A stretch of DNA of 39,332 nucleotides, taken from Verrucomicrobiota bacterium. GTDB taxonomy: Bacteria > Verrucomicrobiota > Verrucomicrobiia > Opitutales > Opitutaceae. The stretch covers positions 1 to 39,332 of the forward strand of contig CAUJJL010000148.1 of assembly GCA_963205455.1 (NCBI GenBank), written 5' to 3'. A model generated the notes under the pieces. It was not told the origin of the DNA. It did no database searches and saw nothing but the letters and a program-made list of their open reading frames with translations. Made by a program: the position numbers and the translations under genes. Below are positions 8,502 through 17,165 of the stretch, piece by piece (positions within the stretch are counted from its first letter, which is position 1; each line of letters opens with the position of its first letter).

Positions 8502-11500
8502 GTGAGCACGCCTGAATCCAATCCCGCCACCCGGGCCCCGCGCTGCCCAAGACTTCGACGGGTGCTGATCACCCTCGGAATTCTTGCAGTCAGCTATGTG
8601 CTGATCGGCTTCCTGATCCTTCCTCCGCTCGTTCGTGCGCAGGCAGAAAAGCGTCTCTCCAAGGCACTCAATCGACCCGTAAGCATTCTCAAGGTGCGGC
8701 TCAATCCGCTCACCTTTTCAATCGAAATAACCGGTTTCGAGGTGCGCGATACAACGGGCGGAGACTTCATCGGCTGGAACAGGCTCTCAGCCAACTTCGA
8801 TCCCCTGAAGCGACTTCTGGGCACGTGGACCTTCAAGGAGATCGAACTGGATGGACTCCACGCAACGATCCTACGGGATGCCAGCGGCCAACTAAATTTT
8901 GCCGACCTCATCGAAAAGAAGACCGATGGCCCAAGCGAAAATCCGCCCTCCTCCGGCAAACGCATACCTGCCATTTCCATCGGGAATTTTGCGGTAACCC
9001 ATGCTCGTTTTCGTTTCGAGGACGCCGGAGCAGGCACGCCTTTCTCGACCGACCTCGGACCCGTCACGTTCACACTTCACAATTTCAAAACTGCCGGAGA
9101 CACGAGCGCACCGTACTCCTTTACTGCGTCATCCGAAACGGGCGAAAGTTTATCATGGACAGGCACGCTTGAACCCGAAGCTCTCAGGTCTTCGGGGAAG
9201 TTCGCTCTGACCAACCTAAAACTTCCCAAATACTCACCCTACTACGAGGGCATGGTCCAATTCCGACTCCGGAGCGGAGATCTTTCGATCAAGGCACGCT
9301 ACGAAGCAAGCCTCGCACGTGGCTCGCCTGACGTACGCATTTCAGATGGCTCCCTTGCGATCCAGAGCCTGGAGCTCACGGCACCGAATTCGACCGATCC
9401 GCGAATCGCCGTAAAGGAAATCGCCGCCACGGAGCTTGATGCCAGCCTGGCAAGCCGGGAAGTCTCCATCGGCGAACTTCGTTTTACCGGCGGAGACATT
9501 GTAGCGAATCGGCAGCCTGACGGAATCGACATCCTAAGCCTGATGCTGCCGAAAACTCAGGCCTCCGCCCTTCAACCCACCACCGCTTCAAACGCAGGTA
9601 CGGGCACACCCGCCCCATCCGCAGCCGCCGAAGCGCCATGGTCGGTGACAGTGAAACAGATCGCGGTCGCCCAGTTCGATGCCCTCTTCACCGATCGCAC
9701 GCTGGAGCATCCCGAAAAATTTCAGGTACGCAACCTGACCTCACGTCTCGCACCGCTGAAGATTCATCGCCTTAATGAACTCTCCACCGTGGAATTGAAA
9801 CTTGGTCTTGAGGGGGGAGGAAACATTTCCGTCGAGGGGACCGCGGCTCTTCATCCGCTGGCCGGGAATCTGGCCGTTTCGCTCGAAGGGATTCCCCTCT
9901 CGCTGATCAATCCCTACCTGCAATCCCGTATGCCTCTACACGTGGACAAAGGCCTGTTCGTGCTCGCCGGCAATGTCTCGCTTGCGGGTGACGTTATGAC
10001 CTTCAAGGGCAACTCAACCATCGAGGGATTTGATCTCCGGGATTTGGCTACAAAGAGCCCGATAGCCACCTGGTCGACGCTCGCCTTTGAAGGCATGGAG
10101 TTCGCTTCACATCCCTTGAAGGCCGACATCAACCACATTCTATGGAGGGACCTGCATGCCCGCGCTTCGATCTCACGCGGGGGAAAACTCAACCTCTCCT
10201 CAATCGTCGGCAGCAAACCACCGCCACAGGCGCTTCCGGCCGCATCCGAGACGACAGCCATCGCCGCACCACCGGCAGGTCCGCAGACGCTGCCTCCCCT
10301 CACCATCGGAAAACTCACCCTCGAGCAAGCTGCCTTCGGCTTTCAGGACGAATCTGTTCATCCAACGGCAATTTCGGAGATCTCAAGACTGAGCGGCACC
10401 ATCGAAGGACTTTCATCCCAATCGCTCGGAAAGGGCAGCATCCAGCTGAAGGGAGTCGTCAATGACACGGCCCCTGTCGAAATCTCCGGTCAACTCAATC
10501 CGCTCGGCTCGCCGGCAACGGCGGACGTCAAACTCGATTTCAAGGACATCGAACTCTCCCCGATGGGTTCCTATATCGCAAAATACACGGGACATGCCTT
10601 TGAGAGGGGCGCGCTAAGCCTCGCAATTGAATTCAAGCTCAACAATCGCACCATTGACAGCTCCGACGTCGTGACTCTCGAACAATTCACGCTCGGTGAA
10701 AAGAACGAGAGTGCCGATGCGTTGAAGCTTCCCATCACGCTTGCGATAGCGCTGCTCAAGGACAGCTCCGGACAGATTGTCATCGATGTCCCTGTCCAAG
10801 GCAGCCTCGACGATCCCAATTTCCGGATCGGGCGGGTCGTGTGGCGCGTCATCAGCAACCTTCTCGCCAAGGCCGCCACGTCTCCCTTCGCCCTGCTCGG
10901 AAGCATGTTTGGTGGAGGCGGCGAGGAACTTGCCTTCCAGAAATTTGAACCAGGTGCCACCGCCATCCTTGAAACAGAAGCGGGAAAACGGGCCACCGTG
11001 ATAAAGGCCCTTGCGAACCGTCCCGCCCTGAAACTGGACCTCGCAGGCGGTTTCGACCCGACGGCGGATCGACTGGCACTGCAACATGCCAAGCTCGAGG
11101 AGCAAATCCGATCCGAGTTTCTGACAGCCAAGAGCGCCGGCACAAATGTGCAGGCGAGCGACGAATCACCGATGTCCCAGGAGGACCGCGACCGCGCCGT
11201 GGGCAGACTCTTCGCAGCGGCATTTCCCGACTTGGTTGCGCCCATGCCATCACCTGAGCCCGTTCCGACACCGCCGTCGTCGCCAGCGGAAAATGGGAAT
11301 CGCCACAGCGGGTTCATCGAACGCATACGCAGGCTCTTCACGGGAAGCGAAAGAGGATCCCTCCCTCCACCCTCTACTGCTCCGGTAACATCAGAATCGT
11401 CATCACACGTATCCCCTCCGGCTGAGCCCATGCACTCGTTCTCCACGGAGGAAATGATCGCGCGCCTCGCGGAGAAGGTCGTAGTCGAGGAGAACGATCT

Positions 11501-11633
11501 GCTCGCGCTTGCCAATGCACGTGCCCAAAACCTTCGGGGAGCAATCCTCCAGACGGGGGAGATCGCACCCGAAAGGGTGTTCATTGTTTCCCCGGCCACC
11601 ACCGGATCACGCGTGGAATTGAAACTGAAATAG
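8502..11633 (+). CDS. DUF748 (AsmA-like) envelope protein
   Basis: A 1043-residue protein starting at GTG 8502. A short basic N-terminus leads to one transmembrane helix (about 21-44, VLITLGILAVSYVLIGFL), then a long periplasmic part. The segment RPVSILKVRLNPLTFSIEI and repeated beta-rich units match DUF748, part of the AsmA-like family of bridge-shaped proteins linked to lipid transfer or outer-membrane biogenesis. The region PITLAIALLKDSSGQIVID followed by VPVQGSLDDPNFRIG is the most characteristic late DUF748 sequence. The tail after about 880 contains a Pro/Ser-rich linker and an end resembling the periplasmic OmpA-linked segment of these proteins (ERVFIVSPATTGSRVELKLK). Alternative start ATGs would remove the anchor. 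No partner gene is adjacent. Confidence 0.85.
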   Translation: MSTPESNPATRAPRCPRLRRVLITLGILAVSYVLIGFLILPPLVRAQAEKRLSKALNRPVSILKVRLNPLTFSIEITGFEVRDTTGGDFIGWNRLSANFDPLKRLLGTWTFKEIELDGLHATILRDASGQLNFADLIEKKTDGPSENPPSSGKRIPAISIGNFAVTHARFRFEDAGAGTPFSTDLGPVTFTLHNFKTAGDTSAPYSFTASSETGESLSWTGTLEPEALRSSGKFALTNLKLPKYSPYYEGMVQFRLRSGDLSIKARYEASLARGSPDVRISDGSLAIQSLELTAPNSTDPRIAVKEIAATELDASLASREVSIGELRFTGGDIVANRQPDGIDILSLMLPKTQASALQPTTASNAGTGTPAPSAAAEAPWSVTVKQIAVAQFDALFTDRTLEHPEKFQVRNLTSRLAPLKIHRLNELSTVELKLGLEGGGNISVEGTAALHPLAGNLAVSLEGIPLSLINPYLQSRMPLHVDKGLFVLAGNVSLAGDVMTFKGNSTIEGFDLRDLATKSPIATWSTLAFEGMEFASHPLKADINHILWRDLHARASISRGGKLNLSSIVGSKPPPQALPAASETTAIAAPPAGPQTLPPLTIGKLTLEQAAFGFQDESVHPTAISEISRLSGTIEGLSSQSLGKGSIQLKGVVNDTAPVEISGQLNPLGSPATADVKLDFKDIELSPMGSYIAKYTGHAFERGALSLAIEFKLNNRTIDSSDVVTLEQFTLGEKNESADALKLPITLAIALLKDSSGQIVIDVPVQGSLDDPNFRIGRVVWRVISNLLAKAATSPFALLGSMFGGGGEELAFQKFEPGATAILETEAGKRATVIKALANRPALKLDLAGGFDPTADRLALQHAKLEEQIRSEFLTAKSAGTNVQASDESPMSQEDRDRAVGRLFAAAFPDLVAPMPSPEPVPTPPSSPAENGNRHSGFIERIRRLFTGSERGSLPPPSTAPVTSESSSHVSPPAEPMHSFSTEEMIARLAEKVVVEENDLLALANARAQNLRGAILQTGEIAPERVFIVSPATTGSRVELKLK

Positions 11634-11647
11634 ATACGTTCAGAAGC

Positions 11648-11826
11648 ATGAAAACGACCGTGGACATTCCCGATCATGACCTGAAAGAAGCAATGAAACA
11701 CACCAGGACGCGGACCCAGACATGCGCGGTCGTGTCCCGTCACTGCTGCAAGCGGGCGAGACAGGTCGCGTGCCGATCGAACATCGCGACCAGCATTTCA
11801 CCGCTCTACTAAAACTCGTCGATTGA
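11648..11826 (+). pseudogene. Remnant of a VapBC-type toxin-antitoxin module
   Basis: From ATG 11648 the frame reads MKTTVDIPDHDLKEAMKHT, like the start of VapB-family antitoxins, then becomes Cys/Arg-rich and stops at 11812. Near 11720 the neighbouring frame opens and reads GRVPIEHRDQHFTALLKLVD, stopping at 11826; this resembles the last strand and helix of a PIN-domain toxin (HRDxxF). The simplest reading is an internal deletion that fused the first 30 codons of an antitoxin to the last 30 of its toxin, out of frame. It lies between DUF748 and ettA, just 22 bases before the ettA start. Both halves are too short for certainty. Confidence 0.5.
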
Positions 11827-11848
11827 TCATCTCCATCAGCTATCCGTC

Positions 11849-13537
11849 ATGGCCAAAGCAGAAGAGCCCAAGGTGATTTTTTCCATGCTCGGCGTTTCGA
11901 AAAAGATCGAACGCAAGGAGATCCTTCGCGACATCTCGCTGTCCTTCTTCCATGGCGCAAAGATCGGTGTCCTCGGGCTCAACGGATCGGGGAAATCCTC
12001 GCTCCTGCGAATTCTGGCGGGAAGGGATACCGACATAGACGGGAGTGTGCATTTTGAACCGGGATATCCGGTTGGCTTCCTTGAACAGGAACCTTCCCTG
12101 ACACCAGGAGCCACTGTGCGGGCCTGTGTGGAGGAAGGTGTGAAAGCGCTCAACGATCTCGTCGCCGCCTACGATGCGACCTGGGATGAATTGAATGACG
12201 CGCCGGACGATGCCGCACGCGACAGGATTGCCAACAGGCAGGCGGAACTTCAGGACAAGATTGACCACCTCGGCGCCTGGGATGTCGCGTCTCAGGTCGA
12301 AATGGCGATGGATGCGCTGCGTTGCCCGCCGCCCGATCAAGGCGTCGACCAGCTCTCCGGAGGCGAGCGTAGGCGCGTCGCACTCGCCAGGCTCCTTCTT
12401 CAGAAGCCGGCGATTCTCCTGCTCGACGAACCCACCAATCATCTCGACGCCGAGAGCGTGCACTGGCTTGAGCAGCATCTGGCCCGCTATGAGGGCACGG
12501 TCATTGCCGTCACCCACGACCGCTATTTCCTCGACAATGTCGCCCAGTGGATCCTCGAACTCGACCGCGGCCACGGAATTCCATGGAAGGGTAACTACTC
12601 ACAATGGCTGGAGCAGAAACAGCGAAAAGCCGCCGTGGAGCAGCGGACCGAGGATCGAAGGCAGAAGGCCATGGCCCGTGAACTCGAATGGATCCGCAAA
12701 TCCGCCAAGGCCCGGGTGGCGAAATCCCAGGCGAGAATCAGCGCGTACGAAAGCATGCTCAAGGAAAGTGTCGTGGAGAAGGAGCGAGAATTTGAACTCG
12801 TGATTCCACCCGGTCCACGGCTCGGAACCCTCGTCGTGGAGGCACAGGGAATTGCCAAGGCCTATGGCGACCGGCTTCTTTTTGAGAACTTCTCCTTCAC
12901 GCTGCCCCCAGGGGGGATTGTCGGCGTCGTCGGACCCAATGGTGCCGGCAAGACCACCCTCTTCCGCATGATCGTGGGCGCCGAAAAGCCGGACCGCGGA
13001 ACGCTTCGTGTCGGAGAAACCGTGCGCATTGCTCATGTCGATCAATCACGCGACTCGCTGCCCAACGGACAGACCATCTACGAGGCGATCAGTGGCGGAG
13101 AGGAAATCCTTGACCTCGGGGGCCGCGAGGTCAACGCCCGCGCCTACTGCGCGCAGTTCGGCTTCACCGGAGCCGATCAGCAGAAAAAAGTCGGCGTGCT
13201 TTCTGGAGGCGAGCGCAACCGCGTGCATCTCGCACGCCTGCTCAAGGAGGGCGCAAATCTCATTCTCCTCGACGAGCCCACCAACGATCTCGACGTGAAT
13301 TCCATCCGCGCGCTTGAGGAGGCCCTTGAAACCTTTGCGGGATGCGCCGTCGTCGTTTCACACGACCGGTGGTTCCTCGATCGTGTCGCCACACACATTC
13401 TCGCTTTCGAGGGAGAGAGCACCGTGCACGCATTTGCCGGGAATTTCTCCAGTTACCTCGAGGACTACCGGCGCCGCAAGGGACACGACGCGGACACCCC
13501 CAAGCGGATCAAGTACCGGCGGCTCACGCGCAACTGA
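11849..13537 (+). CDS. ettA: Energy-dependent translational throttle protein EttA (ABC-F ATPase)
   Basis: A 562-residue soluble protein with two ABC ATPase domains that binds the ribosomal E site and gates early elongation according to ATP/ADP level. Domain 1 has Walker A GLNGSGKSS (43-51), signature LSGGERRRVALARLLL and Walker B LLLDEPTNHLD. Domain 2 has GPNGAGKTT, LSGGERNRVHLARLL and LLDEPTNDLD. The linker between them contains the basic P-site tRNA interaction motif region around KELEWIRK-type sequence. EttA hallmarks seen are NISLSFF-like DISLSFFHGAKIGVLGLNG, VTHDRYFLDNVAQWILELDRG, IPWKGNYSQWLEQK, SHDRWFLDRVATHILAFEG and the end KRIKYRRLTRN. Length and order match E. coli EttA. It is convergent with the CHASE3 gene. 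Confidence 0.95.
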   Translation: MAKAEEPKVIFSMLGVSKKIERKEILRDISLSFFHGAKIGVLGLNGSGKSSLLRILAGRDTDIDGSVHFEPGYPVGFLEQEPSLTPGATVRACVEEGVKALNDLVAAYDATWDELNDAPDDAARDRIANRQAELQDKIDHLGAWDVASQVEMAMDALRCPPPDQGVDQLSGGERRRVALARLLLQKPAILLLDEPTNHLDAESVHWLEQHLARYEGTVIAVTHDRYFLDNVAQWILELDRGHGIPWKGNYSQWLEQKQRKAAVEQRTEDRRQKAMARELEWIRKSAKARVAKSQARISAYESMLKESVVEKEREFELVIPPGPRLGTLVVEAQGIAKAYGDRLLFENFSFTLPPGGIVGVVGPNGAGKTTLFRMIVGAEKPDRGTLRVGETVRIAHVDQSRDSLPNGQTIYEAISGGEEILDLGGREVNARAYCAQFGFTGADQQKKVGVLSGGERNRVHLARLLKEGANLILLDEPTNDLDVNSIRALEEALETFAGCAVVVSHDRWFLDRVATHILAFEGESTVHAFAGNFSSYLEDYRRRKGHDADTPKRIKYRRLTRN

Positions 13538-13572
13538 TGGTGAACCGGTATTCCCCGGATCTCCGTCGGGGA

Positions 13573-14421
13573 TCAGGGTGCCTTGGGAGGAACGCGCCGC
13601 GAATCTGCCTCGTGCACTTCGTACGCCTCCACCTGGAACTGCCGCGCCGCCTCCTCCGACATGCCATGCGTGAATCGCAGTTTGAAACGCTGTTCGAGAA
13701 ACTCCTCAAAGGTGACCCATTGCCCTCGCCATTTGACGCGTTTCGTCCAGGCACACACCGTCACCATCGTCGCAAGTTCACGCAGACGTCGCACGAGCAA
13801 CGCGGCGGCGAGGATTGAAAGGGCAATCGCGACGCCGATCATGCCAAGAATCATGAACTGAAACTGATACGCACTCTCCTCAAGGCGGTTGCCCTCGCTC
13901 TTCAAGTCGCGCACTTCACGGATCTCCATTCCCGTGAGAATCCTGCGGATGGATGCCATCGCCGTAAGGCCGTCATCGGTCTCCACGATGTTGAGCGCAG
14001 CGGCCATGGAGCCCTTTTCTTTCAGGGAAACCGTCTTTTCCATTTCCTCCCGTTTCGCAAGGATTAGCGGGGCAAGCCGATCCAGCGATTCAAGCCGCTC
14101 CGAATTGCCGGCAAATCTCCGCCTCAGCTCCGCCATCAGCGGTTCGATTCGTCCGAAGGCCGCACGATAGGGCTCCAGATACTTCTCGTCTCCCGTCAGC
14201 AGGTATCCCCGCTGTCCCGTCTCCGCATCCGCAAGTGCGGTCATGGTCTGCTGAATCGTCAGGATCTTTCCATGAATTTCCGAAGCCCGCGCATTGGTCT
14301 CAACAACACGGCGGGTTGAAATCACTCCCAGTGTCGCCGTGCCGACCGTCAGCGCCAGGGCGACTCCAAGCGACACCAATACAGCAGGTTGGGAAAGAAT
14401 GAGCGGCCGAAGGGGACTCAT
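13573..14421 (-). CDS. CHASE3-domain membrane protein with short C-terminal CAW-type segment, no kinase
   Basis: A 282-residue protein. TM1 spans about 11-35, a periplasmic helical CHASE3 sensor about 38-178, and TM2 about 188-210. The CHASE3 hallmark is DAETGQRGYLLTGDEKYLEPY split at 65-85. CHASE3 normally feeds histidine kinases, cyclases or chemoreceptors, but here the cytoplasmic part is only about 70 residues. It begins MVTVCAWTKRVKWRGQWVTF (219-238) and continues EEFLEQRFKLRFTHGM. This resembles the short CAWCKKIRDD...FSHG segment seen at the ends of some two-component signalling proteins. No HisKA, HATPase or receiver domain follows. It may be a stand-alone sensor acting on a partner, or a truncated kinase; the intact stop and normal codon use favour the former. 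Convergent with ettA, divergent from msrA. Confidence 0.8.
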   Translation of the reverse strand: MSPLRPLILSQPAVLVSLGVALALTVGTATLGVISTRRVVETNARASEIHGKILTIQQTMTALADAETGQRGYLLTGDEKYLEPYRAAFGRIEPLMAELRRRFAGNSERLESLDRLAPLILAKREEMEKTVSLKEKGSMAAALNIVETDDGLTAMASIRRILTGMEIREVRDLKSEGNRLEESAYQFQFMILGMIGVAIALSILAAALLVRRLRELATMVTVCAWTKRVKWRGQWVTFEEFLEQRFKLRFTHGMSEEAARQFQVEAYEVHEADSRRVPPKAP

Positions 14422-14545
14422 GGCGGGTTGAAGGCAATGATTGCGGTCATTGAGTATTCAGATTGCACCTAAAATTGGACACCTGCGAGCCCGCTGCGTG
14501 CCATTGCGATTTTCCAATTCATTAGTCATTTCCTCTCAAGCTGCC

Positions 14546-15172
14546 ATGAATACAACAGCCGCCCTTGCTGCATCCATCCTCTTCGCCATGTCGGCCATGT
14601 CCCCCTCCCCGCTCGCCGCCGCCACTCCGCAAACCACGCCCTCCGCATCGGAATTCGCCTATCTCGGTGGAGGCTGCTTCTGGTGCACGGAGGCGGCCTA
14701 CGAAATGCTGCCGGGCGTCAGGGCCGTCGTCAGCGGTTATGCCGGCGGGCACACAAGGAATCCCACCTACAGGGAGGTGTGCACCGGGAGCACCGGTCAC
14801 GCGGAGGTGATACGGATTGAATTCGATCCCGCCGTCGTGAGCTACCGGGAGGTTGTGGACTACTTCTGGAATATCCACGACCCCACCACGCTCAATCGGC
14901 AGGGCGCTGATGAGGGTACCCAATACCGCTCGATCATTCTGACGACGAGCGATGCCCAAAGGACCGCTGCAAAGGAATCGATGGATGCCGCACAGGCAGC
15001 CTGGGGCGGACGAATCATCACGGAGGTGGTTCCTCTGGAGAAATTTTACCCGGCAGAATCCTATCACCAGGACTACTACCGAAAACATCCCAACGAAGGC
15101 TACTGCAGGGTCGTCATCAAGCCGAAGATCGACAAGCTGAAAAAATCTCCGGCCGTCCTCGGCAAGAAGTAG
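14546..15172 (+). CDS. msrA: Exported peptide methionine sulfoxide reductase MsrA
   Basis: A 208-residue protein that reduces methionine-S-sulfoxide in proteins. The start at 14546 is preferred over an in-frame ATG at 14441 because it begins directly with a signal peptide (MNTTAALAASILFAMSAMS, cleavage near PLAAA), which would place the enzyme outside the cytoplasm. The catalytic motif GGGCFWCTEAAYE gives Cys44. GYAGGHTRNPTYREVCTGST, HAEVIRIEFDP, the FWNIHDPTT region and SYHQDYYRKHPNEGYC (resolving cysteine region) follow in standard order. No MsrB domain or adjacent msrB is seen. It is divergent from the CHASE3 gene and 97 bp upstream of the CE7 esterase. Confidence 0.94.
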   Translation: MNTTAALAASILFAMSAMSPSPLAAATPQTTPSASEFAYLGGGCFWCTEAAYEMLPGVRAVVSGYAGGHTRNPTYREVCTGSTGHAEVIRIEFDPAVVSYREVVDYFWNIHDPTTLNRQGADEGTQYRSIILTTSDAQRTAAKESMDAAQAAWGGRIITEVVPLEKFYPAESYHQDYYRKHPNEGYCRVVIKPKIDKLKKSPAVLGKK

Positions 15173-15269
15173 GCGGCCAATTCTGCCTTCTGCCGGACTG
15201 GATGGCAGGGCGCATTGATGCATTGCGGATTCGCCCGATTCCTGATTTCGAGCATGGCAATCCCCTGCC

Positions 15270-16232
15270 ATGCCACTGATCGACAAACCGCTTGAAGAGC
15301 TCCGCGTATATCAAGGACGCAATCCGCGTCCCGCCGACTTCGATGCCTTCTGGGACGAAGCCCTGCGCGAATTGGATGCCACCGATCCTCGACCTGAATT
15401 TAGGCCAAACAATACCCTGAAACTCCGCGATGCGGAGTGCTTCGATCTCACGTTTACCGGGGTCGGCGGCGAGAGAATCTACTCCAAGTTTCTCCGTCCA
15501 TCCGGCGCAAAATCCGCTCCCGCGGTTCTTCAGTTTCACGGCTACAGCCATCACAGCGGCGATTGGACGCAGAAGCTCGCCTATGTTTCCCAGGGGATGT
15601 GCGTGGCGGCAATGGACTGTCGCGGCCAGGGCGGACGTTCCGAGGACCGAGGCGGTGTTGTAGGTAATACGCTGAGGGGACACATCATCCGCGGTCTGGA
15701 CCACGATGATCCGCGTCGCCTTCTCTATCGTCAGATTTTTCTGGATACAGCTCAACTCGCGCGGGTTGTCATGCGTCTGCCGGAGGTGGATCCCGCGCGC
15801 GTGGGCGCCATGGGGCCATCTCAGGGAGGCGCTCTCACCCTCGCCTGCGCCGCGCTTGAACCGCGCATCCGGCGTGCGGTCCCGGTGTATCCGTTTCTAT
15901 GCGACTACCAACGCACCTGGGAAATGGATCTGGCAAAGGATGCCTACCAGGAACTCCGGGACTATTTTCGTTCTTTTGACCCGTGCCACGAACGGGAGCA
16001 GGATGTCTTCAATCGCCTTGGCTACATTGACGTTCAATTCCTCGCGCCCCGCATCCGCGCAGAGGTGTTGATGCATGTCGGCCTCATGGACCCCATTTGT
16101 CCTCCAAGCACCCAGTTCGCAGCCTACAACAAGATCAGCAGTCTGAAACAGATGGTTCTCTACCCGGACTTCTCTCATGAACACCTGCCTGGGGAAGCAG
16201 ACCGGACTCTGAATTTCATGCTTGGACTGTGA
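15270..16232 (+). CDS. CE7 acetyl xylan esterase / cephalosporin-C deacetylase family
   Basis: A 320-residue alpha/beta hydrolase that likely removes acetyl groups from xylo-oligosaccharides or other acetylated sugars in the cytoplasm, since no signal peptide is present. The CE7 fingerprint is complete: RGQ at 118-120 (DCRGQGGRSED), the nucleophile elbow GPSQGG with Ser184, Asp274 in GLMDPICPPST, and the HE pair with His303 in DFSHEHLPG. The N-terminal extension PLEELRVYQGRNPRPADFDAFW is typical of the family, and the length matches about 320 residues. The preferred natural ester cannot be told, as the family is promiscuous. It fits a saccharolytic lifestyle together with the GH15 gene further on. 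Confidence 0.93.
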   Translation: MPLIDKPLEELRVYQGRNPRPADFDAFWDEALRELDATDPRPEFRPNNTLKLRDAECFDLTFTGVGGERIYSKFLRPSGAKSAPAVLQFHGYSHHSGDWTQKLAYVSQGMCVAAMDCRGQGGRSEDRGGVVGNTLRGHIIRGLDHDDPRRLLYRQIFLDTAQLARVVMRLPEVDPARVGAMGPSQGGALTLACAALEPRIRRAVPVYPFLCDYQRTWEMDLAKDAYQELRDYFRSFDPCHEREQDVFNRLGYIDVQFLAPRIRAEVLMHVGLMDPICPPSTQFAAYNKISSLKQMVLYPDFSHEHLPGEADRTLNFMLGL

Positions 16233-16373
16233 AGTTTCACGGACTCATGCGCCAGCACGGGTATCAAGGTCGTTTTCCCAGTTTCCAAGTGACCGCAGTC
16301 AAACGACTTCCCAAGGCCAGACCTTCGGCCTTGTCAAAGGGTTGGGCTGGCCGCTCACTTCACGGCTAAACGC

Positions 16374-17117
16374 ATGTCAGGTCCAAACGCCGCCGTCCCG
16401 ACACACATCGCCATCATCATGGATGGCAATGGCCGCTGGGCCAAGAAGCGCGGCCTGCCTCGGATTGAAGGCCACCGCCGCGGAGTTGAAACGGTGCGAA
16501 CGATCCTCGATGCCACGCGAGCCCTCGGCATCCCCTACCTGACGCTGTATGCATTCTCTGCGGAAAACTGGCATCGGCCCGCGGACGAGGTGGGTGCGCT
16601 GATGGGTTTGCTCGAATTCTTCCTGAAACGGGAAACAGCCTCGCTCGTGAAGAACAGGATCCGTCTGCTTACGATCGGCCGGACGGAGGACCTGCCCGCC
16701 GCCGTTCGGGGTCAGCTTGAAGACGCCAAAGCCCAAACCGCAGCGTTTACCGAGCATACGCTCATCCTCGCCCTGAACTACGGTTCCCGCACGGAATTGG
16801 TCGATGCGGCACGGGCCTATGCGGCCGCGGTCGCCGCCGGGAAGGAAAAGCTCAACGACAGTTCCTGGGAAACGTTCAGCCGTTACCTCTACACCGCGGG
16901 AATCCCAGACCCCGACCTCCTGATCCGCACCTCGGGCGAAGTCCGCCTCAGCAATTTTCTCATGATGCAATGCGCCTATGCCGAACTGGTGTTTTCCCCC
17001 GTGCTCTGGCCGGATTTCGGCCGGGAGGATCTTCAGGCGGCCATCGAGGATTTCTCGCGCCGCGAACGACGCTTCGGACGCACGAGTGAACAGCGGAGTC
17101 CCGCGACAATCCGCTAG
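16374..17117 (+). CDS. uppS: Undecaprenyl diphosphate synthase
   Basis: A 247-residue cis-prenyltransferase that condenses farnesyl diphosphate with eight isopentenyl diphosphates to make the C55 lipid carrier for cell wall synthesis. The start region HIAIIMDGNGRWAKKRG contains the catalytic Asp17, followed by GHRRGVETVRTILD, YLTLYAFSAENWHRP, LNYGSRTEL and the C-terminal PDLLIRTSGEVRLSNFLMMQ with the diphosphate-binding arginines. The last stretch FSPVLWPDFGREDLQAAIEDF is also typical. It is the first gene of the uppS-cdsA-dxr-rseP cluster, with 48 bases to cdsA. Confidence 0.97.
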   Translation: MSGPNAAVPTHIAIIMDGNGRWAKKRGLPRIEGHRRGVETVRTILDATRALGIPYLTLYAFSAENWHRPADEVGALMGLLEFFLKRETASLVKNRIRLLTIGRTEDLPAAVRGQLEDAKAQTAAFTEHTLILALNYGSRTELVDAARAYAAAVAAGKEKLNDSSWETFSRYLYTAGIPDPDLLIRTSGEVRLSNFLMMQCAYAELVFSPVLWPDFGREDLQAAIEDFSRRERRFGRTSEQRSPATIR

Positions 17118-17165
17118 TGCCCAACCGGACCATGGCACCGCGCCGCAGCCAATCCAGCAACGCCC

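Noticed and set aside
10571..11743. 390-residue minus-strand open frame
   Set aside because: Ser/Arg-rich shadow of the DUF748 gene, with no recognisable domain.
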